Source of the DNA: Cherax quadricarinatus
Taxonomy: Eukaryota; Arthropoda; Malacostraca; Decapoda; Parastacidae
Assembly: GCF_038502225.1 (NCBI RefSeq)
Contig: NC_091303.1
Span: 24,578,682-24,642,681 of the forward strand
Direction: 5' to 3'
Length of the DNA stretch: 64,000 nt
How positions within the stretch are numbered: the stretch's first letter is position 1; each line of letters begins with the position of its first letter. Both the position numbers and the translations under genes were made by a program. Shown here piece after piece: positions 1 through 9,670 of this stretch. The notes beneath the pieces are model-generated. The model was not told the DNA's origin and did not search any database. It saw only the letters and a list, made by a program, of their open reading frames with translations.

Positions 1-176
<176 letters not shown>

Positions 177-184
177 CTAATAAT

Positions 185-293
<109 letters not shown>

Positions 294-308
294 GCCACCG
301 GTAGCAAG

Positions 309-359
309 ATGGACGAGCTCTGTGTAGAGGTCTTGGGCCCTCATGGGGCCTATTACAAG
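309..359 (+). CDS. FMR1: FMR1/FXR-family RNA-binding protein, first coding exon
   Basis: The 17 codons read MDELCVEVLGPHGAYYK and are followed at once by a splice donor (AAG|GTATTT). The pattern M-(E/D)-(E/D)-L-x-V-E-V-x-x-x-x-G-A-Y/F-Y-K is the start of the first Tudor/Agenet domain in animal FMR1, FXR1 and FXR2. As I recall, vertebrate FMR1 exon 1 also ends after 17 codons at the same lysine. The ATG has A at -3 and G at +4. The family binds mRNA, polysomes and methylated histones and regulates translation in neurons. The protein would continue in later exons, which I could not find in the window. No stop precedes the ATG in frame back to the window edge, so an upstream start cannot be excluded. 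The match is short and rests on about ten family residues plus the intron position. An isolated exon copy is the main alternative. Confidence 0.72.
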
Positions 360-589
360 GTATTTCTTCGTGGGGGGGACCCCCGTGGCGGGCAGTAGGC
401 CTGGGCAACAGGTGGTGCCTGCTAGGGGTAGCAGCTGGGGGTGAGATAAAGGGTATAAGAGGCACTAGTGTCCCTCTAACATTGTTGACAAAGTCCAGCT
501 GATGACCAGAAAATGTAAACACTTCCTGTATATATCCTTTCTAAACCTAAATTTGTCAAACTTGTCTGTGAGGCACCTAAAGTCAGTAC

Positions 590-716
590 CTGACCAGCCG
601 GGCTGTGGTTCGTACATTGGACTGCGTGCAGCTAGTAGTAACAGCCTGGTTGATCAGGCCCTGGTCACAGACTGGGCTGGGGGGCGTTGACCCCTGGAAC
701 TCTCTCCAGGTATACT
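590..716 (+). repeat. 3' tail of a CR1/L2-like LINE
   Basis: This resembles the 3' end of the LINE copy at 49245-49370: both contain a phrase like AACAGCCTGGTTGAYCAGGC in the same order with similar flanks. Only the tail is present, as in a heavily 5'-truncated insertion. Confidence 0.6.
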
Positions 717-814
717 CCAGTTCTGTCTTGATTCAATATTGTCTGATATATGATATCAACTGTGTCGTCCTTTTGAGGAATCAATCATGTGCTTACCTTC
801 CTTGAATTGAACCT

Positions 815-885
815 TAATGACTCCCATTTTCTCAGGCACTGTATGGCCCCAATGGGTTTAGCACTCTCCCATATATGTAATAATT
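815..885 (+). repeat. 3' tail of an I/Nimb-related short element
   Basis: The stretch around GTTTAGCACTCTCCCATATA resembles the ends of the short elements at 35833-35991 and 33922-33970 and of the LINE ending at 32338. It is decayed. Confidence 0.5.
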
Positions 886-1003
886 AGTCACCTTCCTTTT
901 TCAATCCATTGGACAAAGCTCCAGTGTGCGAAATATCTCCTTATTAAATATCCTAATGCTACATGTGCCTTATTTCACACCCTTGTTGCAAATACTTTTG
1001 ATT

Positions 1004-1453
1004 CACAAATAACCTGCACATAGGAGACTGAAACTTGTGATGACATTTCAGTCTGACTTGGACCACAGCACCCTGTGGCCTGGTGGCAAAAGCTCTTGCT
1101 ACACACAGTGAGGGTCTTGGTTCAGTTCCTGGTGAAGGGGTGGAAACGTTGGATGTGTTTCCTTTCACCGGTTGTCTGTGTTTACCCATCAATAAAATGG
1201 GTACCTGGATGTTAGTCGACTGGTGCGGGTAGTATCCTGGGACAATACTGACCCAATTTACCTGAAATGCTCTGCATAACAAGCGACTTTCTATATAGTA
1301 GTATGTATGTCATTGATGTCGTCTAGGCCTGTATACCTTGTACATGTACTTGTAGTAAATAAAGATATTATTATTATTAGTGACTAGTTAATGGTCCAAG
1401 TTGGACCAAAATGTTGTCATAAGTTTGTCTCATACATGTGGGTTATTTGTGTA
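1004..1453. repeat. Fold-back element enclosing a SINE
   Basis: Two imperfect inverted arms of about 60 bases (1004-1065 and 1391-1453) start with CACAAATAACCTGCACATA and end with its reverse complement. The space between them is filled by a tRNA-derived SINE. The same arms, nearly back to back, form the hairpin at 7528-7686, and a single arm occurs at 24117-24191. Confidence 0.65.
1066..1380 (+). repeat. tRNA-derived SINE with (ATT)n tail
   Basis: An A-box-like TGGCCTGGTGG (1076-1086) and a B-box-like GGTTCAGTTCC (1119-1129) have tRNA-like spacing. The body ends in GTAAATAAAGATATTATTATT. A second copy of the body is at 39515-39755. A related subfamily with a different 3' half lies at 2105-2345 on the other strand. 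Confidence 0.75.
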
Positions 1454-1787
1454 TTATTTGAATCACTATCGAGCCTTTTTATTCTTTAACTTTGATTGAC
1501 CTGCAGGTATGGAGATAGCAGGCATGCAGTATATTATTTTGATTGTGAAATAAGGCGTTGTTTTGATGTATTTTATTGAGGAAATGTTTTGCCGTAAATG
1601 GCTTCTTCAGTTGTTCACTGCACGTGGCTTATTTTGCAGTTGTTGGTATTTTATGCTATCTTGTAGTTTTAACTCATTAATTTGATTACTGTGGTGGTAT
1701 TGAAATGGCAAATCAGTGTACTTTATGGCAATTATTTTTAGTAGTTAAAACCAACAGAATAAGAAAAAACTACAATCATGGGCTCCT

Positions 1788-1944
1788 TTAACCCTTAAAC
1801 TGTCCAAACATAGATCTACATTTCCGTGCATAGTGCTCCGACCTTGATTTTCTCCATTTGAAAGCACTTAAAAAAAATGTAGATCTACATTCGGAGTGCT
1901 ACACGAGCGAACATAGATCTACATTTGGACAATTTAAGAGTTAA
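1788..1944. mobile_element. Small TTAA-flanked MITE
   Basis: A 149-base element flanked by TTAA (1788-1791 and 1941-1944), with terminal inverted repeats beginning CCCTTAAACTGTCCAAA and ending TTTGGACAATTTAAGAG. Three copies of ATAGATCTACAT-like sequence lie inside. TTAA targets and CCC...GGG ends are typical of piggyBac-type elements. It has no coding capacity. Confidence 0.7.
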
Positions 1945-2104
1945 GGAGTGGCAGAAAAAAAAAACTAAAATGGGATAAAATACAATATATACAGTCTTTG
2001 TATATCACAGAATACTTGGAGTCACTTTTGAAAGTCACTGCCCTTGTGGTCCAGTCCCAGACCAGTCTACTAACTTTTTCTTGTGCAAATTCTGCCTTCT
2101 TAGG

Positions 2105-2345
2105 CATAAGATAAGATTTTGTTCACTCTTTTAACCCCGGAGGGTTAGCCACCCAGGATAACCCAAGAAAGTCACGTGCATCATCAAGGGACTGTCTTTC
2201 TGATTTCCACTGGGGTCTTCAATCTTGTACCCCAGGATGCGACCCACACCAGTCAACTAACACCCAGGTGCCTACTGGCTTGCAAGGAAACAAGCCCAGT
2301 GTTTCCACCCTTGCTGGAGATCGAGCCACGGACACTCAGTGTGTG
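2105..2345 (-). repeat. tRNA-derived SINE, second subfamily
   Basis: On the minus strand the element starts with a B-box-like GGCTCGATCTCC and shares the middle of the 1066-1380 SINE (ACCTGGGTGTTAGTTGACTG). It then diverges into a 3' half containing GGGTTATCCTGGGTGGC. Partial copies in this orientation are embedded in two Tigger derivatives (13260-13388 and 23306-23432). Confidence 0.7.
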
Positions 2346-2523
2346 AAGCTTCACAGTTATATTGCTTGAGTAATCCAAAAAATTAGTTTCAACTGTCCCT
2401 GGTGTGGGGCATTTGAGACCATGGTGTTTAAGGTGGAACGACTGTAGTCGTTCATATACAACACTATAAAAAATAACCACTACTAGTTCACTGTAAGTAC
2501 TGGCACCACATTAACATTTGCTA
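2346..2523. other. No recognisable feature
   Basis: Short non-coding interval between the SINE and the TTAA element. I see nothing in it. Confidence 0.5.
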
Positions 2524-2527
2524 TTAA

Positions 2528-3603
2528 CCCTTCCAGGGTCGACAGGCCCTCTCAGAGACTTCTTCTCAGGGTCGGCCAAATTTCAAAAAAAAAAACAAAA
2601 AAAAAAAAAATTCTTATGAAAAGAGAGAGAATCTTTTCCCGATCATAATGACACCAAAAGTATGAAATTTGATGGAAAACTTGTGGAATTATGCTCTCGC
2701 AAAGTTAGCGGTCTTGACGATGCTTACGCATCGGCGATTTTGCCCATTTTGAGCCCTATTTTTGGCCAATTCCAGCGTACTTGTCGACAAAAATCATAAC
2801 TATTTCGCTAGAACTCCATTTTTTCTATCGAATGAGTACAAGAAGCCACGAATTTACCAATTTCAACTATCCAATACAGTGGTCAATTTAGCAATTTTGC
2901 CAATTTCACTCAAATTTCAAAAGATGCCAATTTCCGAATAGGGTCCAGAATAAACAAGAAAGGCATTCCTGGCACTAAAATAACATTTCCTCTGTTCATT
3001 AGTCATGTCCCCATGCCCCTCTTACATTCTTTTGCATTCCACTTTGAATTTTTATTCTCACAAAAAAATAGAAGATTTACTGTTATGCAGACTACTGCAT
3101 TAGTGTAGAAATGGTAATAATAATATCAGCGCGCTTGTGAAAGAATATTAGACTCGCCAGTTGATGTGTATTGGATGCATAGCATGATTTGTTTACTTTT
3201 GAACTTTGGTAAAAATCGAACATTTCTGCTACTTTGAGCTCAATTTCAAGGTACTTTTCTTTGTAAAACCAGTCAAAATCATCTCAATTTCTGTAATATG
3301 TCTTCCATTCTATAAAATGAGACCAGGAAAACTAGAATACAACAATAAATACCTTATGAAAAAACAGTGCAAATTCGCTGTTTTAATCCAAAAACACGGT
3401 CAAAGTTTTTTTTTTCTCATTACGCACTGTGTGCTGCAGGATTTCTTTTATACTGCGCACACTGACCACATAGACCCATTCTTTCATATGTAGGCCTACC
3501 AGCTTTCTCTCACTAGATTTGAGGGTGCTAGAATTTAGGCGTACTAGTACGTTAAAAACCCTGGTGCGTAAGCCATACTAGTACGGCCGAAACCCTGAAA
3601 GGG
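2528..3603 (-). mobile_element. Non-autonomous TTAA-flanked (piggyBac-like) element
   Basis: Begins at TTAA (2524-2527) with CCCTTCCAGGGTCG and ends with CCCTGAAAGGG followed by TTGA, a decayed TTAA. It is reverse-oriented relative to the copy at 8151-9137 and shares internal blocks such as GGCCAAAAATAGGGCTCAA. It has no transposase. Family members recur at 8151, 25067, 32721 and 45116, plus several relics. Confidence 0.75.
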
Positions 3604-4049
3604 TTGAGAACATAATGTTAATATTCACTTTTAATAAAAAAAAATTCCAGTGGTAATACATCATTGCTAATAATATAAACATAATGACCATGTCTCTCCT
3701 CACTTGCTGTACTGGATAACAAGGCCCCTAAAACATTTACGTACTTGAAAAATAATTTTTTCTATGTGTTCTTCACTTTCAGCTTCCTAACTATATTGTA
3801 TTCATCAGTGTCATACAGGTCAGGAACTTTTGGGGCTTTAAATGTCAGGGTTTGAGAAGTGTCTATGGTCTTAGGGATCTCTGTATTTATGTGATAAGTA
3901 GTTGTAAAGTTCCCACATGTTTCAACTTTCTCTGTGACTTCACCAACATAGTGGTATGTTATTTTAGGACTTCAGAACAAGAGCATAGTTGCCTTACTCT
4001 GTGACTGTTTTTGGAAACTTCTTATATGCTTTCTTTCACCTTCCTTCCA
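3604..4049. other. Non-coding interval, possibly older transposon remains
   Basis: AT-rich sequence without an ORF of interest. Its right part adjoins the pogo-like relic and may be that element's decayed C-terminal coding part on the minus strand, but the reading is too broken to claim. Confidence 0.35.
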
Positions 4050-4440
4050 GTCATTCAATTCGTCTCTCTTCAATCACGTTTAGAGGGCTGTACAAAGAGA
4101 CATCCAAGGGCTGCAGGAAGTGCATTGAGTTGGTGGGAAGAAAAACCATTCAGATATTCTGCTTGCACACAGTCTCACAGTTTTGTATTTGCGAGTAGCT
4201 AGGTTATCTCCTACAAGTACTTTAGTGTCATCAGCAGACATTGTATGACAGTACCAAATTATTCTCACACCAATCAACAAATACATCTGAATCGAACCAT
4301 CCATAGTTTGTGCAGTTGTACGTGCACTTATTGGTCCACCCATTATCTGAGTTTTCAAGCTTTTCTTCCTTGTAAACAACATATGTACAGATCTAGAATT
4401 TGATCAGCAGCATATACAGCAAACATCATGGACATAGAAC
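4050..4440 (-). pseudogene. Decayed pogo/Tigger-like DDE transposase fragment
   Basis: On the minus strand the frame reads KVLVGDNLA, matching the second catalytic Asp block (GDN) of pogo/Tigger-like DDE enzymes. After a frameshift it reads MHFLQPLDVSLYSPL, matching the third catalytic block (LTQPLDV-type). Upstream frames hold stops and further family-like residues. This family is distinct from the CAGTGG Tiggers here, which have MDNAPAHP and LLQPMDQQ. It is dead as a gene: several frameshifts, no start and no visible ends. Confidence 0.6.
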
Positions 4441-4884
4441 TTTTGCTTGTAGTTATTATCCTTTCAGCATGCTTTGCACATTTCCTGATGATGTGTAACT
4501 TGCCAGTTGGGTTGAAGGTACACCATCAATTGTCTGGCCCAGGCAATCGAAGCAAATAAAAATGTTCATTTCTGTAACAGTTGCACGTTTTCATAAAATG
4601 TTTTAGAAGATTTGAGTTTATAGCAAACTTTCACGCATCTTCAGGAATCCACATGCCCCATCAGTGTCTGGAAGATTGAAAGTTTAGACACATGTGCAAC
4701 ATCTGGATATCTTTATTGTAGACGTTTCGCCATCCAGTGGCTTTGTCAATACAGATTCTAGGACATAATTAGAAGACAGTAGAACTATATACAAAAGATG
4801 AGGTAATCAGTCCCTCAGCCTTGGAGTTAGTGTTCACAGCATCGTGGTGGAGGAGAATCTGGAGCAAAGGCAAGAAGACTGGCA
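4441..4884. other. Unassigned non-coding sequence
   Basis: A stretch near 4700-4760 resembles repeats found beside decapod LINEs, but no ends or ORFs can be defined. Confidence 0.3.
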
Positions 4885-5170
4885 AGAAGACTGACCACTT
4901 TATTAAGTACAGTGGTCCCCCGCTTTTCGTAGTTCCCGGCAATCGTAAAATTCGCCAATCATAGAGGTATTTTCGTATAAACATGGACTCGCTTTTCATA
5001 GGTTGACTCGCGAGTCATAGTTCGTCCGGGACGCGTACCCATGGCGTGAGCCAGGGCGGCAGCCAGTCTGGCATTGTTTACTAGTGAGCGAAGGTCCCCT
5101 CACGTGCTCCAGCGAAATATTTCATAATATTCCATTTATTTTAGTGCTTGCAAGTACTAAATAAGCTACC

Positions 5171-6964
5171 ATGGCTCCAAAGAAAGCTCCTAGTGCCAAG
5201 CCTGTGGTAAAGAAGGTGAGAAATACGATTGAATTTAAGAAAACCATCATTGAACAATATGAAAGTGGTACAAGTGTGGCTGAACTGTCCAGGATGTATA
5301 AGAAACCCTACACAACCTTATGTTCCATAGTGGCCAAGAAAAATGAAATAAAGGATGCTATTGTTGCAAAGGGAGTAACTATGCTGACAAAAATGAGATC
5401 ACCAGTACTGGAAGAGGTTGAGAAGTTATTATTGGTGTGGATAAATGAGAAACAATTAGCAGGAGATACTCTTATGATTTCGTTTATTTGTGAAAAGGCT
5501 AGGCAGTTGCATGAAGATTTGGTAAAGAAATTGCCTGCAAATAGTGGTGAAGTGAGTGAATTTAAGGCCAGCAAAGGCTGGTTTGAGAGATTTAAGAACT
5601 GTACTGGCATACACAGTGTGGTAAGGCATGGTGAGGCTGCCAGTTCGGACCACAAGGCGGCTGAAAAATATGTGCATGAATTCCAGGAGTACATAGAGGC
5701 TGAAGGACTGAAACCTGAACAAGTGTTCAATTGTGACGAAACAGGCCTCTTTTGGAAGAAAATGCCAAAGAGGACCTTCATTACACAGGAAAAGGCAATG
5801 CCAGGACACAAGCCTATGAAAGACAGGCTGACGCTAATGTTCTGTGCTAATGCTAGTGGGGATTTCAAAGTGAAGCCATTACTAGTGTACCATTCTGAAA
5901 ATCCCAGAGAGTTCAAGAAAAACAATGTTATGAAGAGTAAATTGTGTGTGTTTTGGAAATCTAATAGTAAGGCATGGGTCACGAGGGAAATTTTCGTCGA
6001 GTGGTTCAATGAAGAGTTTGGCCTTAGTGTGAAGGAGTATCTCCTGGAAAAGAAATTGGATCTCAAGTGCCTGCTAGTAATGGACAATGCACCTGCTCAT
6101 CCTCCAAACTTGGATGACCTAATTTTCGAGGAGTTTGGGTTCATCACAGTAAAGTTCTTGCCCTCGGATACCACTCCTCTCCTCCAACCCATGGACCAGC
6201 AGGTTATTGCAAACTTTAAAAAACTCTACACAAAAGCAATGTTTCACAGGTGCTTGACTGTGACCACAGACACTCACTTGACCCTAAGGGAATTTTGGAG
6301 AGAACACTTCAGCATCCTCCACTACATAACCCTTATAGGTATGGCTTGGGAGGGAGTGACTACCAGGACTTTGAACTCTGCCTGGAGAAAATTGTGGCCA
6401 GATTGTGTCGACAAGAGGGATTTTGAAGAATTTGGGACTGACCCTAATGAGCCTATGTCTGTTGTAAAATCAATTGTGGCACTGGGGAGTTCCATGGGGT
6501 TGGATGTGAGTTTGGAGGATGTGGAAGAATTGGTGGAAGACCACAATGAAGAGCTCACCACTAAGGATCTGCAAGAGCTTCAGCAGGAAGAGCAACACAT
6601 CGCAGCTCAGAATCTTGCTGCAGAGGAGGAGGAAGAGAGATGGAAGAAGGTGCCTTCTTCAGAAATTAAAGAGATTTTTACTATGTGGGGTAAGATGGAA
6701 AGCTTTATGGAGAAACATCACCCTAACAAGGTTGTTGCAAGCCAGGTTGGCAACATGTACAGTGACAAAGTCTTGACCCATTTTAGGGAAGTGTTAAAGA
6801 GACGCCAGAAACAGAGCTCTCTCCACAGTTATTTTGTGAGACAGGACTCCAGTGACTCTCAAGGTGGTCCTAGTGGCATTAAGAAACAGAGAAGAGAAGC
6901 AACCCCAGAAAAGCAAATGGTACCTGAGGTGTTGATGGAAGGGGATTCCCCTTCCAAACTATAA
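5171..6964 (+). CDS. Tigger/pogo-family DDD transposase, intact (copy A)
   Basis: A 597-residue cut-and-paste transposase of the Tigger group, cousins of CENP-B and Jerky. In order: an N-terminal CENP-B-type helix-turn-helix (about 14-66), a second CENP-B-type DNA-binding region (about 72-142), the DDE core (about 185-390), and an acidic C-terminal tail rich in Glu. The three catalytic Asp are visible at 189 (FNCDETGLFW), 305 (MDNAPAHP) and 342 (LLQPMDQQ). The ATG sits in ACCATGG, a strong start context, and no in-frame ATG precedes it after a stop. Compared with copy B it lacks one Glu in TQEEKAMPGHK. It should act in the nucleus on the CAGTGG ends of its own element. It could be active, but that one-codon loss just after the first Asp makes this uncertain. 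Confidence 0.92.
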   Translation: MAPKKAPSAKPVVKKVRNTIEFKKTIIEQYESGTSVAELSRMYKKPYTTLCSIVAKKNEIKDAIVAKGVTMLTKMRSPVLEEVEKLLLVWINEKQLAGDTLMISFICEKARQLHEDLVKKLPANSGEVSEFKASKGWFERFKNCTGIHSVVRHGEAASSDHKAAEKYVHEFQEYIEAEGLKPEQVFNCDETGLFWKKMPKRTFITQEKAMPGHKPMKDRLTLMFCANASGDFKVKPLLVYHSENPREFKKNNVMKSKLCVFWKSNSKAWVTREIFVEWFNEEFGLSVKEYLLEKKLDLKCLLVMDNAPAHPPNLDDLIFEEFGFITVKFLPSDTTPLLQPMDQQVIANFKKLYTKAMFHRCLTVTTDTHLTLREFWREHFSILHYITLIGMAWEGVTTRTLNSAWRKLWPDCVDKRDFEEFGTDPNEPMSVVKSIVALGSSMGLDVSLEDVEELVEDHNEELTTKDLQELQQEEQHIAAQNLAAEEEEERWKKVPSSEIKEIFTMWGKMESFMEKHHPNKVVASQVGNMYSDKVLTHFREVLKRRQKQSSLHSYFVRQDSSDSQGGPSGIKKQRREATPEKQMVPEVLMEGDSPSKL

Positions 6965-7012
6965 ACAATCCACTCTCCTCCTCCAGTCTCCCATACACTA
7001 AGAAGAATCTCC

Positions 7013-7026
7013 AATAAAGGTAAGTG
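7013..7026 (+). promoter_or_regulatory. Poly(A) hexamer fused to splice-donor consensus, AATAAAGGTAAGTG
   Basis: Fifty bases after the transposase stop the hexamer AATAAA runs directly into G|GTAAGTG, a near-perfect U1 donor. The same 14-mer or a one-base variant occurs after the coding remnants of most Tigger copies: 13590, 17035, 23637, 39289 and 61285 on the plus strand, and about 9885, 41825 and 57513 on the minus strand. Confidence 0.7.
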
Positions 7027-7281
7027 TTATGCTGTTAATGTTTCATTCATCATTTCCCATTGTATTGTTTATGTACTACATGCATATTTCATGTTAAAAA
7101 TTTTTTTGTTTTAATACTTCTGGGTGTCAGGAACGGATTAATTGTATTTACATTATTTCTTATGGGGAAAATTGATTCGTAAATCGTAAATTTCGTTTTT
7201 AGTAACAGCTCCAGGAGCGGATTAATTACGAACAACGAGGGACCACTGTATTTGAAATCAGCAAATGGGCGGTTTCTTGTA

Positions 7282-7803
7282 CAGCCTCTCCTCACTTAAC
7301 GTTGGAGTTCCATTCATAAGACCACGTCGTTAAATGAATATTTTGCTAAGTATGGAGCACACCATAATGATAGTGAGTTATGTTAATCATCTTTGACATT
7401 GTTTTAGTGTCACCTTTGCACTATTTATAACATTTCTGGTATATTTTTAAATGTTTATACAGTAGGGTACTGTATATTGAAATATACAGAATAGAGGAAA
7501 TCAGCTATAATATACATTATCTAGGTATACAAATAACCCGCACATAAAAGAGAGAAGCTTACGACTACATTTTGGTCCGACTTGGACCATTGACAAAGTC
7601 ACACAGTGTGACTTTGTCAAAGGTCCAAGTCAGACTGAAACGTCGTCGTGAGCGTCTCTCTTTTATGTGCGGGTTATTTGTGTATCGTTCCAGTCACGGT
7701 ATTGTGCCTTTTTTGTTATTTATCTAGGTATGAATACTGGTCAGAGTCCATCGTAAGTCTGAGGCATTGGTAAATGAATACATCGCTAAGTGAGGAGAGG
7801 CTG
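7282..7803. mobile_element. MITE with CAGCCTCTCCTCACTTA ends
   Basis: A 522-base element flanked by TA (7280-7281 and 7804-7805), with perfect 17-base terminal inverted repeats CAGCCTCTCCTCACTTA and TAAGTGAGGAGAGGCTG. TA target and CAG...CTG ends fit the Tc1/mariner-pogo group. It is non-coding and has acquired a long internal hairpin. Confidence 0.85.
7528..7686. repeat. Long hairpin of the fold-back family
   Basis: Two arms of about 79 bases (7528-7606 and 7607-7686) are inverted copies with roughly ten mismatches, meeting at CACACAGTGTG. The arm is the one seen at 1004-1065 and 24117-24191 and contains GGTCCGACTTGGACC, itself a short palindrome. Confidence 0.85.
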
Positions 7804-8150
7804 TACTCAGTCGATAGAACAAATGGAGTTCTAGCGAAATAGCAGAGTTTGGTTCACTGGAAAAATGGAATTGGCCAAAAATAGGGCTCAAAGCGGGTAA
7901 TATCGCCGATGCGTATACAGGTCTCCCTCAACATTCGCGTTTTCCACTTTCGCAGGCTTCGAACATTCGCGAATTCCCAGCCGCCCAATCATATTTAAAA
8001 TAGTATGTCATTACATTTGTTAGGAATTGTGGTGGTGGCAGAGTTTATTTGGAGATAGAACAAGATAGTCCTTCAGTATGTCACTAATATAACTCTACGG
8101 CTTATTTATCTATTACAATTCATCTAATATGACATAATAAACAATATTAA

Positions 8151-9137
8151 CCCTTTGACTGTTTACGTTGTATATATACGCCTAACGCGCCACTGTTTCT
8201 GACGTATTTATACGCGTAAATTCTAGCAGCTTCAAATCAAGCAGGAGAAAGCTGGTAGGCCCACATGTGAGAGAATGGGTCTGTGTGGTCAGTGTGCACC
8301 ACATAAAAAAAATCCTGCAGCATGCGGTGCATAATGAGAAAAAAAACTGTTTTTTGGATTAAAACACTGACTTTGAGGTGTATTTTTGTATAGTATTTAT
8401 CATTTTATTCTCATTTTCATGGTCTCAGGTGATAAAATGAAAAACATATTACAAAAATAGAGATGATTTTTCATTACTTTCATGATGAAAACGACCTTGA
8501 AATTGAGCTCAAAGTAGCGGAAATGTTCGATTTTTACCAATGTTCAGGAGTGAGCAAATCACACCACGTCCAATACACGTCAACTGGGGAGTCTAATATT
8601 CTTTCACTAATGCACTGATAGTATTTATACCATTTTTACAATAATGCAGTAGTCTGCATAACAGTAAATTTTGTATTTTTTTGTATGAATAAAAAATCAA
8701 AATAGAAAGCAATAGAAATATAAGAGGGGCCTAGAGACATGACTAATGAACAGAAGATGTTATTTTAGTGTCAAGAATGTCTATGTTGTTTATTCTGGAC
8801 CCTATTTTGAAATTGGCATCTTTTTTTAATTTGCATGAAATTGGCCAAATTGCCAATTTCTGACCACTTTATTGGGTAGTTCAAATCGGTAAATGGGCGG
8901 TTTCTTGTACTCAACTGATAGAAAAAATGGAGTTCTAAAGAAATAGCTATGAGTTTGGTCAACTAGAACAACGGAATTGGCCAAAAACAGAGCTCAAAGT
9001 CGGCGAAATTGCCAATGCATATATGTCGCCGAGACCGCTAACTTTGCGTGAGCGTAATTCCACGAGTTTTTTTTTTTTCCAAAACTTTTGCGACACAGAA
9101 TGACAGTTTCAGAAAGGGGCTCGCGACAGTCAAAGGG
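8151..9137 (+). mobile_element. Intact non-autonomous TTAA-flanked (piggyBac-like) element
   Basis: TTAA duplications lie at 8147-8150 and 9138-9141. The ends are CCCTTTGACTGT and ACAGTCAAAGGG, a 12-base perfect inverted repeat. At 987 bases and without coding capacity, this is the best-preserved member of the family and serves as the reference for the relics. The flanks join into sequence matching the reverse complement of 45819-46330, confirming the boundaries. Confidence 0.88.
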
Positions 9138-9519
9138 TTAATAACATAGAAACATGACATATACTCTACAATGAATAAAATACGTCATTAAGTATGTCAC
9201 GAGTGTTGCTGTGTTGTTGTTGTTGGATGTATAAGGGCCACTGAGAGCATAAGCCATACATAGTGGTGGAGGCAGCAGCAGAGGTACTAGAGACTAGAGA
9301 CGGTGGTGTTCTCAGTTACCCTATGTAACTCCAACAACATTGGAAGAGTTGAGTTCATGCTGTCCTTTTTCTATCGATTAATCGCTTAACTTACTTGCTA
9401 CATTGTTAATGCTACACTTTATTGCTGGCTGGCGCTATAGCCTTTATCGACTCGTGCTGCTTTAGTATCATCCATATCGTAGAATCACTGAATAAGGCAC
9501 ATTCTCCCCTCTCTCTTCC

Positions 9520-9600
9520 TCCTACACTTTCTTACTCTGCTACGAGTTCTTTCTTGAATTCTATAGTCTTTCTCACCTTCTTTACCGAAGGTCTGGCACT
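9520..9600 (-). pseudogene. Remnant of a Tigger transposase N-terminus
   Basis: The minus strand reads SARPSVKKVRKTIEFKKELV before a stop, clearly parallel to the first 25 residues of the intact copies (SAKPVVKKVRNTIEFKKTII). It belongs to the enclosing 7918-12131 element and identifies that element as a Tigger relative. No DDE part survives. Confidence 0.7.
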
Positions 9601-9670
9601 AGTACAATATTTTATGATGTTTTCATATGTTTTATGATTGTTCATGGTTCAATAGGTTAAGGAAGGAGTA

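Larger units (their letters stand above)
360..1003 (+). other. Putative FMR1 intron 1 start with repeat fragments
   Basis: The sequence begins with the donor of the FMR1-like exon. Reading through gives only 12 more codons before a TAG, as expected for intron. It holds two repeat tails, listed separately, and otherwise nothing recognisable. Confidence 0.5.
4910..7248 (+). mobile_element. Full-length Tigger-like DNA transposon, copy A
   Basis: Flanked by TA on each side (4908-4909 and 7249-7250), with ends CAGTGGTCCCCCGC and GAGGGACCACTG. It carries one intact transposase gene in its centre. The subterminal regions include ATTAATCCGxxCCTG-like sequence shared by all Tiggers of the window. Copy B at 14926-17270 is nearly identical, so both are recent. 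Confidence 0.93.

Noticed and set aside
1076..1129. tRNA gene
   Set aside because: A- and B-box-like sequences are present, but there is no foldable acceptor stem or anticodon arm and the body continues as a SINE.
5308..6087. Long minus-strand frames inside the Tigger genes (also at 15323-16105)
   Set aside because: Shadows of the well-supported transposase frame on the other strand, with no conserved features of their own.
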